Source: Dactylellina haptotyla (taxonomy: Eukaryota; Ascomycota; Orbiliomycetes; Orbiliales; Orbiliaceae). From it: a stretch of 64,000 bases of DNA. Where the stretch lies: positions 4,712,001 to 4,776,000 of the forward strand of contig CM062379.1 of assembly GCA_031310005.1 (NCBI GenBank). The letters run 5' to 3'. Below the pieces are notes generated by a model. It made no database searches and had not been told where the DNA came from. It saw only the letters and a program-made list of their open reading frames with translations. Below are positions 1-12,460 of the stretch, one piece after another. A program made the position numbers and the translations under genes. Numbering within the stretch: position 1 is the first letter of the stretch; the number at the start of each line of letters is the position of its first letter.

Positions 1-3000
1 GCTCGTTTATTACGGACAGGTTTGCCCGGCCGTTAGGGTTTCCTGTTTCCGTATTGAAAACGCCATTGCTATGAATTGTAGTCTCGTCTTCCGCGATAGA
101 AGACATTGTGCTGTCTTCCTGACCGTTAATATTCGGTCTACCAATATCCTTGTATTGGTTTAGGGGCGACAAGAGGGAGTTAATGGCATCCATACATCGA
201 CCAGCCGCAGGGATGACAGGCTTTGCCGCTTGCATAACCCAAAGAACTTTATCAATCTGTTCCTTACAGTCCTTTGCGTTCGCACTCTCTGTCCCTGGAG
301 CCTCATTTTCCTCCAACGGATCTGCCAATAACGACACCAGAGGAATAAATACAGCCGAGAATATGAAGTAGACCACATACCAAGTCCCTCCCTGGTTATG
401 GGCTTGGGTCTTGTAGAAGTTGTGGATACCGTTAATGGACTGCTTCGCGACCTCCCGGCAGATATTGATAACTTTCTCGTTGGTTTTCTCCGACAACTTG
501 GTGTCCTTGTTCTCTCCAACCACCGAGCCTCTTTTACCAGATTTGCCTTCCATTACAAGGTTGAAGAATAGTTGTCGATACAAGATGAGTCTCAAATCTC
601 GAGCTCTCCACCAGAAGATGCCTCGCGGCAAAGCAAGCCATGCCGGCTCACTTGGGGACTCATCGACAGCCAGGTATGTTGGGAGCGATGCTGCCCACCT
701 ATTGATCATCTCATCGAAAGGCTGGATCTCCTCATATGATGAAAGGCTACCGGCTAATAACCGAGAATGAATTTTCACCGCAACCTTTGCGAATGTAGCC
801 TGGGCAATCAAGCAACTATAGGGCGTAGGTTCGTTACAAGGGGTGGGCACCATGGCGGCAGATGCGGGGAAATCCTGTGCGGACGTAATGAGCTTTGAGA
901 AATCTATCAATGCAAGGTTTTTTACATAGTGACATGTACGCGGGGTAAGGGGCTCAGGGTCATACCTCATCTTGAACATTTAAAGGAAGCCGAACGTTCA
1001 AGGCGCCGAGAGTACCTTCGCCAAACGTCACTGGTCGTCCCAGGGTTACACAGGCACCGGCATCCAAGACAAAAAGACTCCACCACACTCGTCTCCGGAT
1101 TTCCTTTTGTAGAGGCGCGACATTCCAATCCGGAAATTCTCTGTGAAGCCCAAGACTTAGAGCCATGCGGATAGCGATTCCCATTATAATATGGCCAGAG
1201 TTTGGTTTGTTTCGTTTCTGGAGATAGTTTGCCATCAAGGTGAGCGCTTGGACCATACCCAGTCTTCCGGATTCGAAAACATCAGCAGTGAGATGATGCC
1301 TAGCCTGTTCATAATAATAAATATCAACATCATTTGGTGCCGTCGAACTCGTCCAGGATCCGATCGCGAAAATCATGTTAAGAATCAATGGCCACCTGGT
1401 AGGAAGTGTGAGCTAATCATATGACAATGAATGCAAGAGGAGTCGGAAAAGACATACGAGCCGTCAACTGGACGAGGTAATACGCCTTTATACTGTGCAA
1501 GAAATGTCGGTTCATGCAGGACAGGATAAGATTTATGGAAATATGTGAAATAGGCTTTGATTAAGTCGTCGGCAATATGGGAAGGCGGAGTCCCGGTACC
1601 GTTCGCCTCGCCCGAAGGCATCATCTTTGGGATACCAAAGCCCTGTCCCTGGATAGATGGCGATGAATTACAAGAATCCACATCAAGTCCCATCCACGAA
1701 TCTGATCCTGACATCGTAGAACTTCCTTGCCTTTTAGACAACTGCCGGGCGATTCGAAATACCGCCGCTCCAGACGAGGCCCCTAGGTATGAAGAGCCTT
1801 TATCGACGTCAACGGAGAGAGATGCCATTCCGTCGACGACAGAAGCAATCTCATTGAAGACTTGCTTCTCATCCCACTCGTATCCATCGCAATTCAAAGG
1901 CGTCTCCTCAGGGAGAGTTTTGTCCCCAATGTCCGGATCGGTGGTGTCAGTGGTTGCGGAATTGCCGGAATAAGCCCCAGACTTGAGTGACAACTGTTGA
2001 GATAAAGAGGACGGTGAAGATGCGGAACCATCCAAGGTGTTAATGTCGATGCTTGGAAGATGTTGCCTAACCAAGCCCTCGAGCATAGATACTCGTTCTT
2101 CCAACTCTTTTGTGTATCTATGAAACAAAACTGTAAGCATTTTTATATTCGCAACTCGATTGAGGGGCAACGAAGGTGACGGCAAAGGGAAGCAGCATTG
2201 ATGGTGGTATCAAAGGAAATTGATACATCTTGACTCTTTGTGAAAGAATTGAAATTGTTCTTCTTGAAATTTTCGAAAGCACCAGGTCTCTCTCGCGACA
2301 GGTATAACTAAAGATTTTCTAACCCCTTCGCGATAGTCTTGCAGGCCCAAACCCAGCTCGACCTTGGACATCGAATGGCCCAAGAATATACCGAGGCAAC
2401 ACATTTCAAGGAAAGATAACGAACGAAATGGTGCAAATTGGGCCAAGTGGGTGTGCCGTGGGGGCCCATACGAGCCTCTTGCGCCAGTATCTTTCGGGAC
2501 GCCCTCCCGAAGCTGCAAGCCGGCCAGGGTCGTCCATTCGGAGCTACTTGGTCCGAAGTGCTTGGAGGCCAGGGCAGCTTTCGAAAAAGGCTAAAGGTTG
2601 CGCAAACCCCGTGGCACGCATTCTGACCAAGCCAGGCTCCCGCTTGCAAAATGCAAAGCGACCCACCAAACGAGATTTCGGCGGCAGACCATTGAAACAT
2701 TAAAAAAAGATTGCAAAGATGGGAAAGTAATCAGAAACGCGAACCAGCAATGTTTTAGTCTCATCTTGGGGCTCGCACTTGAAAAGTGGAGAGGAGAAGG
2801 GCGGGAAATGATAAAATAAAATGAAAACAATAACGAGCCAGAGTAAGAGGGAGAGAGAGACATAGGACCGAATGGGGAACTTTGGTGGTCAATGCGAATC
2901 AAAGCTAGAGAAACGAGAGAGAGAGCTTCGAAGTGTCCTCGCTCCAGTGCGGAGTAAGACGTAATGATATCAATAAAAGTCGCAAAGTACTACTCACTTT

Positions 3001-3539
3001 TGTGTGATATAAACCCTTTGCCTCGGTTGCACATATAGGCAATCGTACACTCGGTCGTGAGCGACGCACTGTCCACACGGCTTCTTATTGTCGCATTTCA
3101 CCTATGAGATAGACACACTATCAGCTTAAAAGATCCACTTGTTTCCTCTCAGCGATTTTATGCGCCTCCGTACCTTTCTCTTCCTACAAGACATACATGC
3201 GCCTATCGGCGGCTTCTTTGCTGATGTCGTCGGGGTGGTCGGTGTATGCGATCCTCCACTGCTAGCAATGCCTGCACTCATCGTCGCTGTAGGTGATTGA
3301 GAATTTTGAATACTCGACGCATGAGACTTTGTAACGACTTGTGTATTTATCGGGGTGATTCCGTTCGATTGAAAAATATTGTGATGTTGCTGTTGCTGCT
3401 GCTGCTGTAATTGCATCTGTTGCTGCTGGTACAGATGGTGGTGGACATCAAAATCCGGTGGGTATTCAATCCCAGGCCCTGCGGAGACGGGAGTGTTCAG
3501 GACCTGATAAGGCGTAGACATTCGATTCTGGGTATCCAT
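1..3539 (-). CDS. Zn2Cys6 (Gal4-type) transcription factor, C-terminus beyond window
   Basis: Predicted nuclear DNA-binding regulator, at least 811 residues. Exons read 3539-3174, 3101-2998, 2117-1458, 1395-966 and 874 to the window edge, with one continuous frame across all four splices. The N-terminus has a glutamine run (about residues 37-52) and a Ser/Thr-rich stretch. A binuclear zinc cluster (CMSCRKRKVKC, then six-cysteine spacing C-x2-C-x6-C-x5-C-x2-C-x8-C) is split by the first intron. A short coiled coil (KELEERVSMLEGLV) follows, as in Gal4-class dimerisers. The middle is the fungal-specific regulatory region, seen in the segments GIAIRMALSLGLHRE and RRRVWWSLFVLD, with GTWYVVYFIFSAVFIPLVSL near the left end. 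The second intron is 880 bp, unusually long here. The target genes cannot be told from the sequence. The family call is firm and the exon ends are by eye. Confidence 0.88.
3386..3430 (-). repeat. CAG/CAA-type trinucleotide run (polyglutamine)
   Basis: An interrupted CTG/TTG run on the plus strand reads as glutamine-rich residues in the first exon of the transcription factor. It is a likely length-variable activation-domain tract. Confidence 0.8.
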
Positions 3540-6364
3540 CTTTTCCTCCCCAAAATACAGTGTTGGTGGTTTCGTCGAAGTTCAAATTCAGGCGGGTCGA
3601 AATTACATGCAGCGTACGAGAAGTCACTGAGAAGGCAAAACACCAAGCTAGAGCTAAGGCGGCTAAAGATATAAAATGAATTGGAAGCCACGAAGGGACG
3701 AGAATTCAAATAGCATTTAAAAGGGAGGCCTCTTGTAATCGAGGCGAAGAAAGGGAAGCAAAAATAAAAACCTATTTCAAGATGCGAAGCAGAAAACTAT
3801 TGGAGCCGGTCAGAGAATGAAAAATAATATTTTTTTGTGCAAGAGGTGGTTGGAATCTAGGCCGGCTATGTCAAGGTTATAGGCGGTCCCTTGACAAAAT
3901 GTCCATGCGGATACTATTAACTTATCAAAGCCATATGTAATGACCGTCCAATGACCCACAACCTGGACTTTCGCTGCACATAAATATTCGTACTAATCCT
4001 ACCCCAGGTTTACTCCATGATTTCTGGGGATGAGGCCCTGCTAAATTGATATTTCGAAACGGCTCGGTAAGTAAAGACTCAATCACCGCATGGCATATGG
4101 AGTCGTTCGAAAACCGGTCCTTGGGAATCATTCCATTCTTTCCGATTTCTCTATTAGCCTCGAGGCATTGCGGAAGCAACGAAAGGAAAAGAAAAAAATA
4201 TTGGTAAAAGAAAAAGGTACATGACCACTTCACGGCTAGAATCACTTGCCACAAATAGATGATGGCCCCATAAAAGCGGCTTGAATTTAATAGCCACGCC
4301 GTATTCAATCGACGAAAGCATGCGCTGAAATGGTCTTACAGGGAATATTTCCCTGGTTGACTACTTTATAGCGTACGTAGTCTTTCGCTCTTGCAAAAAT
4401 TTCGGTTTTTTTTTGTTTTTGTTTCCAGTTTCGCTTTAACGGATATGCCGTGGTATCGTTCCTAAGCGTCCTGTCTCGAAACGAGTTTGCGGTGCAGACA
4501 CAAGGCAAACGGAACCATGCTCGTCTGGGGTCTTTTGTCCTGTGAAGCAACTTTGAGGCAGGGATGGGTAGTGTTGATACAGGTATGCACCTTGTAAAAT
4601 TCCGATCGTGGACACGGCGTATATGCACCTCTGTATACCAAGCTTTATATCAGATTGATAACAGTGGCCCGCTAAATACTACCATAACCCGCTAGTAAAC
4701 TCCAAGCTGTCTTGTCCAGCTGAGTACCTTGACACTGTACTTACCATTTACTTTATAAATCTTCACACACCATATGTATCTATTGCGGACGCCCGAATTT
4801 CGCCCCAACAAACCAAATGTTGCCAAACGCAAACAGTGAGATTCTGCAGTCTTCCTTCGATGGTTGCTGCGGTGGGACCTGTAAGAGCTAGCGCGGAAGG
4901 ACTGCCTGGATTACGCATGGCTCCACATTCTCAACTTTTTCTAGAAGGGTGGTTCGAGGGTCTGAGCGCATTCTCTGAAGGTGATCATGCAGGTCGAAAT
5001 GCACTCGACTGCCCAATAACCAATGTTAGCCATCGGGCGAACATTCGGGTCCCAATGGTCAAAACCCCAACCCCACTTCCCCCATCAACTAGTCCGATAC
5101 CAGGTGTCGTCGCTAAACCAGTTGGCTTTTTTGTTCAAATCAATCAATCTGTTGGAATGGAGCACCCAGCCTAAACAGCCCACAGGCCTGCCAGCAAATT
5201 GCCAGTCGCGCGCTCTCCACCGTTGTTCCGTCCTGTCCTATAGGAACGGCATACATCTTCGGCTAGTGGTCGCAGAACCCAGGTTTTCAATTGCATTTTA
5301 ATTGCGAATCCGTGGCAAGCCGGCTCAGTGGAATTTAAAGATGCAAGCACACCATACATTGGATGTATCATCCAGAGAACTTTCAATTGGCAGTTCGTGA
5401 TGTGGTCAGACCTTGCTTGCATTTCTCCACACCATCCAGTCATTGACATCGTATGATCTCGGTGAATACGGGAACTTCCTTTTGGTTCCCTCTTGTCCCA
5501 CAGGGTCTCTTTACTTTTTCATAGTTCTAGAGTCTACCGGAGTGGCCGTCCACCACTCACCGCCGTACCGCTACCATGGTGTAGTGCTCAGAAACATATA
5601 TTCGCTTCGAGAATATACGAACTCTGTGCGTTGCGAACAGACCCCTTCGCTTTGCTTTCCGAGGTATGGGATATTCGGATGTTGAAATTGAAAGTCTACC
5701 TTCGACCGACCGAGCCTTCGTTCCGCACTCCGGCTTTAATACCTCTTTGAGCGTGCGAATATAGGCGATAAGGGAATTTCGGAACGTACCTGACGTTTAG
5801 AATTAAATGATCACGAGCATTTGGCTGACCACGTCGTCGCCCTTTCCCCTTGAATTTTGAATTCAGGATGATAAGTGAGATATCCCGTACCCGCAATAAC
5901 GGGAATTCGAATATTCTTTGGGAAGGTGAAACATGCTTGGTTGTTTGAGTCCGCCCAGTAAGTTTCTCCACCAATGCCCGGGGTTACCAATCGAATCACC
6001 AAAGCGCACCGACTTTTTCTGTTGTCTTATTACAAAGATTACCAAGGAACCCTTTTTCACTATCACGAGAGCAGCAAAGGTCATATGCGCGCAGGATAAT
6101 TGAATAGCTTTGTTTTCTTCTTCTTTGTGGTATGATCCTTGTCAAGGATAAAGGACAAGACCTTCTTCGTCATTCTTTTTGACTCTCACTACTGCACGTT
6201 GAATATAAACAAGGAAGAGCTCGCCTCGTCAACATGCTCTGCTTCGGTTAATTGAACCGTTCAACCAAACCCGTTTATATTCGAAACTTATCCCGAACCC
6301 ATGACGAAGATCCTGCGACAAGAGAGAAATGAAATACGATGGGATGATTTGGCCACATTCATGC
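3540..6364. other. Intergenic, no gene recognised
   Basis: Lies between the start of the Zn2Cys6 regulator and the 3' end of the beta-mannosidase. It presumably holds the regulator's promoter and leader and the mannosidase 3' untranslated region. Open frames here are short, lack recognisable motifs and have no convincing splice partners. No tRNA-like or repeat structure was seen. Confidence 0.6.
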
Positions 6365-9300
6365 TCACATACCCAAGTATCTCCAAGACAGTTCCTTCTC
6401 GCCCTTCAAGAGGCCAAATATGTCCACGACGATCTCATCACCTGGAACCACGTCGATGGCGCTGTCGCTTACCCTAACACCGGTTCTTTCCTCCCAGACC
6501 AATCCTTTGAGCGGCTTCTCAACCGTGACTACAATCTTGCCCTTTGCATCTCGTTTTTTCCCATCCGCTTTCTCAGGTAGGTCAAAACGAACCTTAAGCC
6601 CACGGTCTTCGAATGAATGATATTTCAATGGCTGTGGCCAATCCACGTCTCGCGCGACCACCTTCCCATCCACCCAAAATGTGACGGATAGCACATGCGG
6701 TTCGTTCGCAATATTGTCCACCTCTCCTGTGAAAACTTTATCTGTAGTACCGTTCGGAACAACTGCAATGTCGTCTTTTACCAACGGTTCTGCCACGTCC
6801 TTGCCTGTAGATATCGAGATAAACCTAACCTCGAGTTTGCCTTTTAATGTTTCCAAATCGGAACTCGTAATCCAAGTTTCCCATTTTGTCTTGGCGAGCG
6901 GTCGAGCGTGGGTGACACTCCAATCCCAATGTTCGCGCTGGATGCCGACCCCGAGCGGCCGTAGCGCTCGTGCGATGGTATAGTACGAGGGTTTTTTCCG
7001 GAGGTAGTAGTCGACAATGGCCCAAGATGTTCCAGGCCAGCAATCGTTTAGCTGCCAAACCAGGGCCCCACCACAACGCCGTGAATCTCCCCACTGCCGG
7101 CGCCAACCACGGTACCCATAAGCGAGAGCCTCAGATTGAACTAGCTGCGAAAGATGGATAAATCCCTAAACAAAAAAAAAAAAGTTTTTATTAGCACATT
7201 TGTGATGAAAACGTCGGTTAGATTTCGGAGTATTTTATGAAAAATCATGCGAACCTAAAATGTGAGGCTGAGTTAACGGAGATGTAATGTGGGGAATGCC
7301 TACCTCGAAATCCTCGACCGTTCGAAAATTCTCAACCAGATATGTTGCAATGCGTCGTTCGTGCCCATCCGCCTTGTTGTGAAAGTCCACGGTGGAGGAC
7401 TGCTGGTATCTTTCGTTGGAATTCGGTGACAAAAAGGAGTCAATGGTTTGAATGTGCGGGAACCCTTCCATGCCGAATTCGCTATTGAACCGGCCACCCA
7501 GATGTTCGAAAATCTGATACTTTTCTTGCGTGCCGTGCCAAACTACCCGGCTTGTCAGTACGAGGTTTAAAATTAATACTATAAATTCCGGATATAAACC
7601 CGAACCTACCATTCCACTGATGCATGTCACCAACAGTGCGATCAGAAGTGATTTTACCATCACCCCAAGGACTTCCAGGATGGTAGAAAACACCGTTTCC
7701 ATCTTCTGCCATAATATCTGGTAGTATTTTTTCGTAAATGTATCGCGCTGGGAAATTTGTCTTGAGCCAATTCTCCGGATTTTTGTCCTCGTAGTCGTAG
7801 GTCAATCCGAATGACTCTTGCAACTGGTAGTCTTCGTTATTTCCAGCATATATTACAATAGACGGGTGATGTCGAAGCCTTATAACATTCTGTCGGCTTT
7901 CGGTTTTGACCGATTCCAGGATTTCTGGGAATGCCGGGTAATTACCACAGCCGAAGAGGAAGTCCTGCCAGACCAAGATTCCCAGCTCATCGCAGAGGTC
8001 GTAAAATATGTCTTCTTCGAAAATGCCACCGCCCCATACTCTAACCATTGCTTGATTCCCGTGTACCATCAGTTCTAACCAGTCTCTGTATTTCTCTTCC
8101 GTCACCCTTGGGGTAAAGTTGTCGGCAGGGATCCAGTCGCTCCCTCCGCAGTAAATATCGACTCCATTGATTCGGAAGTAGAAGCTCTTGCCATGCTTGT
8201 CTGCCTCCTGGATGACCTCGGCTCTTCGAAGACCTGTTTTCTTGGTAATAGTATCGACAATCGTGTTATCGGGTCCGAAGAGTTTGGCGGTTATGGTGTA
8301 TAAATTCTGCTTTCCGTATCCGTGAGGCCACCAGAGTGCGGGGTCGTCGATTTTAAATGTGGCAACGGAAGTACCGTCAGCCTCAATTGTTGCAGTGGAT
8401 TCCAGGGATACGGTTGAGCCGGATACATTACCACCTGCAATCGATAGTACAACCTTGGCTGCGGCGGCAATGTTTGCATCTTTGGGGCTATCGACATGCG
8501 CAGTTACGGTTACAGTAGCTTGCTTGTTATCATCGGCAAGGCTGACAGCAGCTATAAGGTCGGAAAGGCGGGCCGAGTACTCTTCGAGTCGGATATCCCT
8601 CCACGGGCCGCAGGTGATGTAGACACCACCCCAGTCTTTAGGATTCGAGGATCACCAATCAGAATCAGCTCATTTCAATCTACCCTCGTATTCGCTAGGT
8701 GGACTCGGAGCTAGCACGAGTAACTCAAGCTCCACCTGCTGCAATCATATATGCATAAAAGACCTCCATTGGAAGGGAAATCATAAAGGTTCATTTGTAC
8801 TTACCCCACCCGAAATGATACTGAGCTTTCCTGACGGCTAAGCGAGCGGTGTCTCCATTCCAGCATTTCCATATGTGATCAGGATGAGCATCTCTGATCT
8901 GTTTGGCACGTTCAAGTGCGGGCTCAAAGTGTATCAACAGTTCGTTTTCGCTCCCGTCCGTGGAAAGCAGTGTTGAGACGTCAAGCCTGTGGGAGATGAA
9001 CATGTTGTCACTCTTGAGAATCTCTTTGCCATTGAGCAAGACAGTTGCATATGTGTCCAGGCCATCGAAGGCGAGGATGTATGTTTTGCCCTGAGAGACC
9101 TCGGCGGGCGACGCGAAGGTCGTTTTGTACGACCAGTGTTTTTCGGCAACCCAGCCAACCTTCAGCTCGTTCTTCTCGAAAAACGGATCCGGAATCCTAT
9201 CATAAGGGAAAGTAAACTTGTTAGTCCAGTGAACACAAATGCAAATATTATTATAGTCTTATAATTTAGACTCCACGCAACTCTAAGCTCCGGGTATCAT

Positions 9301-9473
9301 AGGGCACGCCAATGAGGGTATAGGAACATAACTTACTTGTTATGCTTGATCAGGTCCAGGTGAATGTTTGTCGGAAACTGGGCAACTTCGAGCCATTCTT
9401 CCGCTGAGTCCTTCTCCTTGAAAGTCCAATTCGACCTCAGTCCGGAGACGAGCTTGACAGAGTGTGTTGCCAT
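6365..9473 (-). CDS. mndB: Beta-mannosidase, glycoside hydrolase family 2 (mndB type)
   Basis: Hydrolyses terminal beta-1,4-mannosyl residues from manno-oligosaccharides and from the N-glycan core. The model is 864 residues from five exons (9473-9337, 9196-8805, 8635-7610, 7542-7304, 7165-6365), close to the usual length for fungal beta-mannosidase B. There is no signal peptide, as expected for the intracellular B type rather than the secreted A type. The GH2 layout is visible: an N-terminal sugar-binding domain, an Ig-like domain, and a TIM-barrel with MVRVWGGGIFE. The acid/base glutamate sits in AGNNEDY (about residue 444) and the nucleophile in NSEFGMEG (about residue 540). WQLNDCWPGTSW is a further family signature. 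The first ATG (MATHSVKLV) begins the conserved N-terminus, so I chose it over the longer upstream frame. Introns are 67-169 bp. It is divergent from the Gpi19 gene. Confidence 0.95.
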
Positions 9474-10414
9474 AGCTGATTGGTATTCGATATCCAACAA
9501 ATCCAAAGTTCCGTCGTCGACGTCACGCAACCGAAGCTCCAATGCAGTTGAAACTATCGGAGAATAATGGAAATTAGATCGGGAGTAGAATTTTTTGGAA
9601 ACGACCCTGAGCTGTACTTTATAATAACAGAGCACTTCCAAAAGCTCCTCTTTTTTTTCAATGGCAGTTTTTTTTACTTGTTTGGGCAGCTAGCCAAGTG
9701 CAAGTACCCAGCAGAAGTCTCGTTAGTAAAGTATTAGTGGGATTAATCTTCGGGGCGTGGAGGCCCGACGGATTGGCCAGGATGCATGCAGCCCGCAACC
9801 TGTCGGCTACCCGTTTCGATCGTTTTTATAAGTTTCTCCGGCCAGGCTTCCTCTGCCCCGCCTTTCTTTCCTCCAACCCGGCTTTGATTCAGAGATCGGT
9901 CGTCACTCGGAGCGTGGAGGGTTGCACGAGCACGGGGCCTATCCCACCGAGCGGCCTGGCAGAAAGCTACCAACCGGTGGGCAATTTCCTGCGATCTTGC
10001 ATATACGCTCCTGAGCCTCCCAGCCAGCTCTGTCGTCGTATTTGCTGTGCCGATGCGGGCCCTGGTATGCCCGAACATTGGCAAACATGGGACAGCTTTT
10101 AAATTTTTACCTTATTTTTTATTAATTCTGCATGCGAGGTTGCTTGCGGTGTCTGCGGTGGAGTCCAATCGACGGAGGTAAGCGAGCTTGCAGGTCATTC
10201 GCGACACCTCAACCACAACCTCAAACCTCAATCGCCTCTCAAACATGCAACAGCGCGGAACCCCGTCATGATTCCTGCGATCGCTCAACATACTCCCGCC
10301 CTCTGATCTCGGGTGTATATAGATAGCATGCCTTAGTATATCCAGCATAGTGGATTGCGCATCAATACTTCAACATAAACAATAATAGGCCCACTAGCGA
10401 AAGCCATTTCAATA
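9474..10414. promoter_or_regulatory. Bidirectional upstream region of mndB and the PIG-P gene
   Basis: A 0.94 kb stretch between two divergent start codons. A TATATAGATA box-like element at 10316-10325 lies about 90 bp before the PIG-P start codon. No coding sequence is convincing here. The promoter assignment rests on position only. Confidence 0.45.
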
Positions 10415-11710
10415 ATGCCGAACAATCCTTTGAACTCGGCAGAGGACCGCAGTCGCAGCTGGACCTCCTTAACAACAGGAGGTCCAGGCTTCCGGTCGAG
10501 ATCTCCCTTCTCGAAGGTCTTCTCGGGCTCGAGGTCGAGGTCGTCTTCTCTCTCATCCGACTCTACGAGCTCTTCCCAAGATAGCCCGAGCCCAAGCGAG
10601 TCGCCTATGGCCCAGACCCTGCTGCCACCATTTTACAACAGACCGCCTACGGTATGCTCTCCCACTAATATTTTTATTGCTGCTGTTGTTACATATTTCT
10701 CAATTGAAGTGATTTGCTAACGCGCGGTAATAGCCTCTTCCACCGTCACCCTCACTCACCTCCCTTCTCAGGCCTCCTTTCACCCCTTCACGTCCCGCTA
10801 CCCCGGACTCGTCGGATAGCGAAGCTGCCAATTCAAGTCGAATAGCTCAATCTACCCCACGCTCTGCTCCAAAAGTGCCCACATACGAATACTATGGCTT
10901 TGTTCTATATCTAACCAGCACTCTTGCATTTAGTACGTTTTGACACTCTGTCTGGGAACTAGCATTTTGTCGAGTTGTGGGGATGCTAACAGCTCAAATC
11001 TAGTAACATACCTTCTCTGGTCATACTTACCAGCCCCTGTGCTACACTTCTTAGGCATTCACTACTTTTATAACCGATGGTGGTCCCTAGCTGTTCCCGC
11101 ATACATTGTTGCAATGATTATATACATATACGTGGCTCTTGCATCTTATAACACCGAGTACCTGACGCCGCCCTTGACATCGTTGGAAAACATCGTCGAC
11201 GAAGTGGCCAAGATGGCGATAGTTGAAATTGACGAGAGCAAGCATCGAAAGATAATTCGAGGCATTAACATTCAAGCAAATGAATATGATGATGATACAG
11301 GATTGCCGACACCCGCGCGGTCACGGCGGCCGAGTAGCAGTGCTACCTACGAACAAAAGACGTGGGAATCGATCGAAGATGTTGTCGACCGCCACGTACA
11401 ACTGGATGGCGGGCTCACATCGCCCTCGACAGGACCTGAAAACTGCTCGCCTGTTGAAAAGGTGGGCGGTTCAATATCTCGCAGAAAAAAGAAGAGGAAG
11501 AGTAAAGTAGTATCGAAAGAGCCAGAATATGAGTTTACCGTTGCTGCGCAGGAGCAGACGGATTATGATGACGGCATGATGGATTGGAAGGACTATTGGA
11601 GCACGGGGACAGACGCGGTCATGGATATCCCGATTGGTGGCGTTTGTGAAGTTTTATACGGAGAAGGCAGGGACGACTCGGATCCCCTCACGCTCGATCC
11701 GTACTATTAG
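10415..11710 (+). CDS. gpi19: GPI-GlcNAc transferase subunit P (PIG-P/Gpi19)
   Basis: Small membrane subunit of the endoplasmic-reticulum complex that adds GlcNAc to phosphatidylinositol, the first step of GPI-anchor synthesis. The model is 380 residues from exons 10415-10651, 10734-10932 and 11004-11710; a GCTAAC branch site precedes the second acceptor. The PIG-P domain starts at YEYYGFVLYLTSTLAF (about residues 130-145). It has two membrane helices around residues 131-153 and 169-192, followed by the family segment YNTEYLTPPLTSLENIVDE. The N-terminal 125 residues are Ser/Pro-rich. The C-terminal 170 residues are charged, with a basic RRKKKRKSK patch, so the protein is far longer than the roughly 130-residue animal PIG-P. 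Long flanks of this kind are expected in moulds but their role is unknown. Identification by the core domain is firm. Confidence 0.93.
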
Positions 11711-12460
11711 TATCTAAAGAGCATTGTGAAACTCTCTTCAAGTATTCTCCCCGGACGCAAGATTCAAGCTATTTCAAAGATACAGCCATTCTTATGATAC
11801 CCATTGCCATTACATTACCTAGCTGTACCAATTGCAGCACTTGCCCAACAGTCCAAAGACCACACAGCAACATATTTCATGTGAAATTCAGAGCTAACAA
11901 TTGGATGCACGGGTCTGACTCGCGCTCCTGAGAGCTATGTGGGACCAATTGGACCTCGTGCACGACATTTGGCACTTTCTTGCGGGGAAAGCTCCACTCA
12001 CAACGGGCCTGTGTAGCTAGCGACAACGTAGCGCTACGTAGCCGAACGGCCGAATTTCGAATGATCTCGCTCCGTTTGGGCACCCATGCTACCCTGGCTC
12101 GCTGACAAAAGACAATACCAAGAGAAGCCCGAAAAAGCGGAGCTGTTCAAGCCCGGTGAAAAGTGAGCACGCGCTGCCATGTCGAACATTAATCCCCCCA
12201 AACCATCGTCGCAATCATCTGAGGTGGGGGAGAGCAATAGCAGAGACTGGGAAAAATAGGTCTGGACGACAATCGGCTGGGGAGCATATTAGCAAAGCAA
12301 GGAGAAACGAGAGGTCAGGCCACAAGTTTCTGCCCAACCGGTGGCCTCATCTTATTCCACTTTGAGGCTGAAAAGGGCCTAGACACACCCTCAGGAGCAC
12401 CCAGAAGTACTGTGCGGGCAGTACTCTTATATCCAGGTGTTAATTTAATAGACGGGAAGG
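11711..12460. other. Intergenic, nothing recognised
   Basis: Between two plus-strand genes. It should contain the PIG-P 3' untranslated region and the promoter of the next gene. No open frame or structured element here is supportable. Confidence 0.6.

Noticed and set aside
2308-2700. Open frames inside the 880-bp intron
   Set aside because: They overlap each other on both strands, show no zinc-cluster or other motif and do not join the flanking exons in frame.
4836-5174. 112-codon plus-strand frame
   Set aside because: It has no motif or splice context and the codon content does not look biased. It is probably chance in intergenic DNA.
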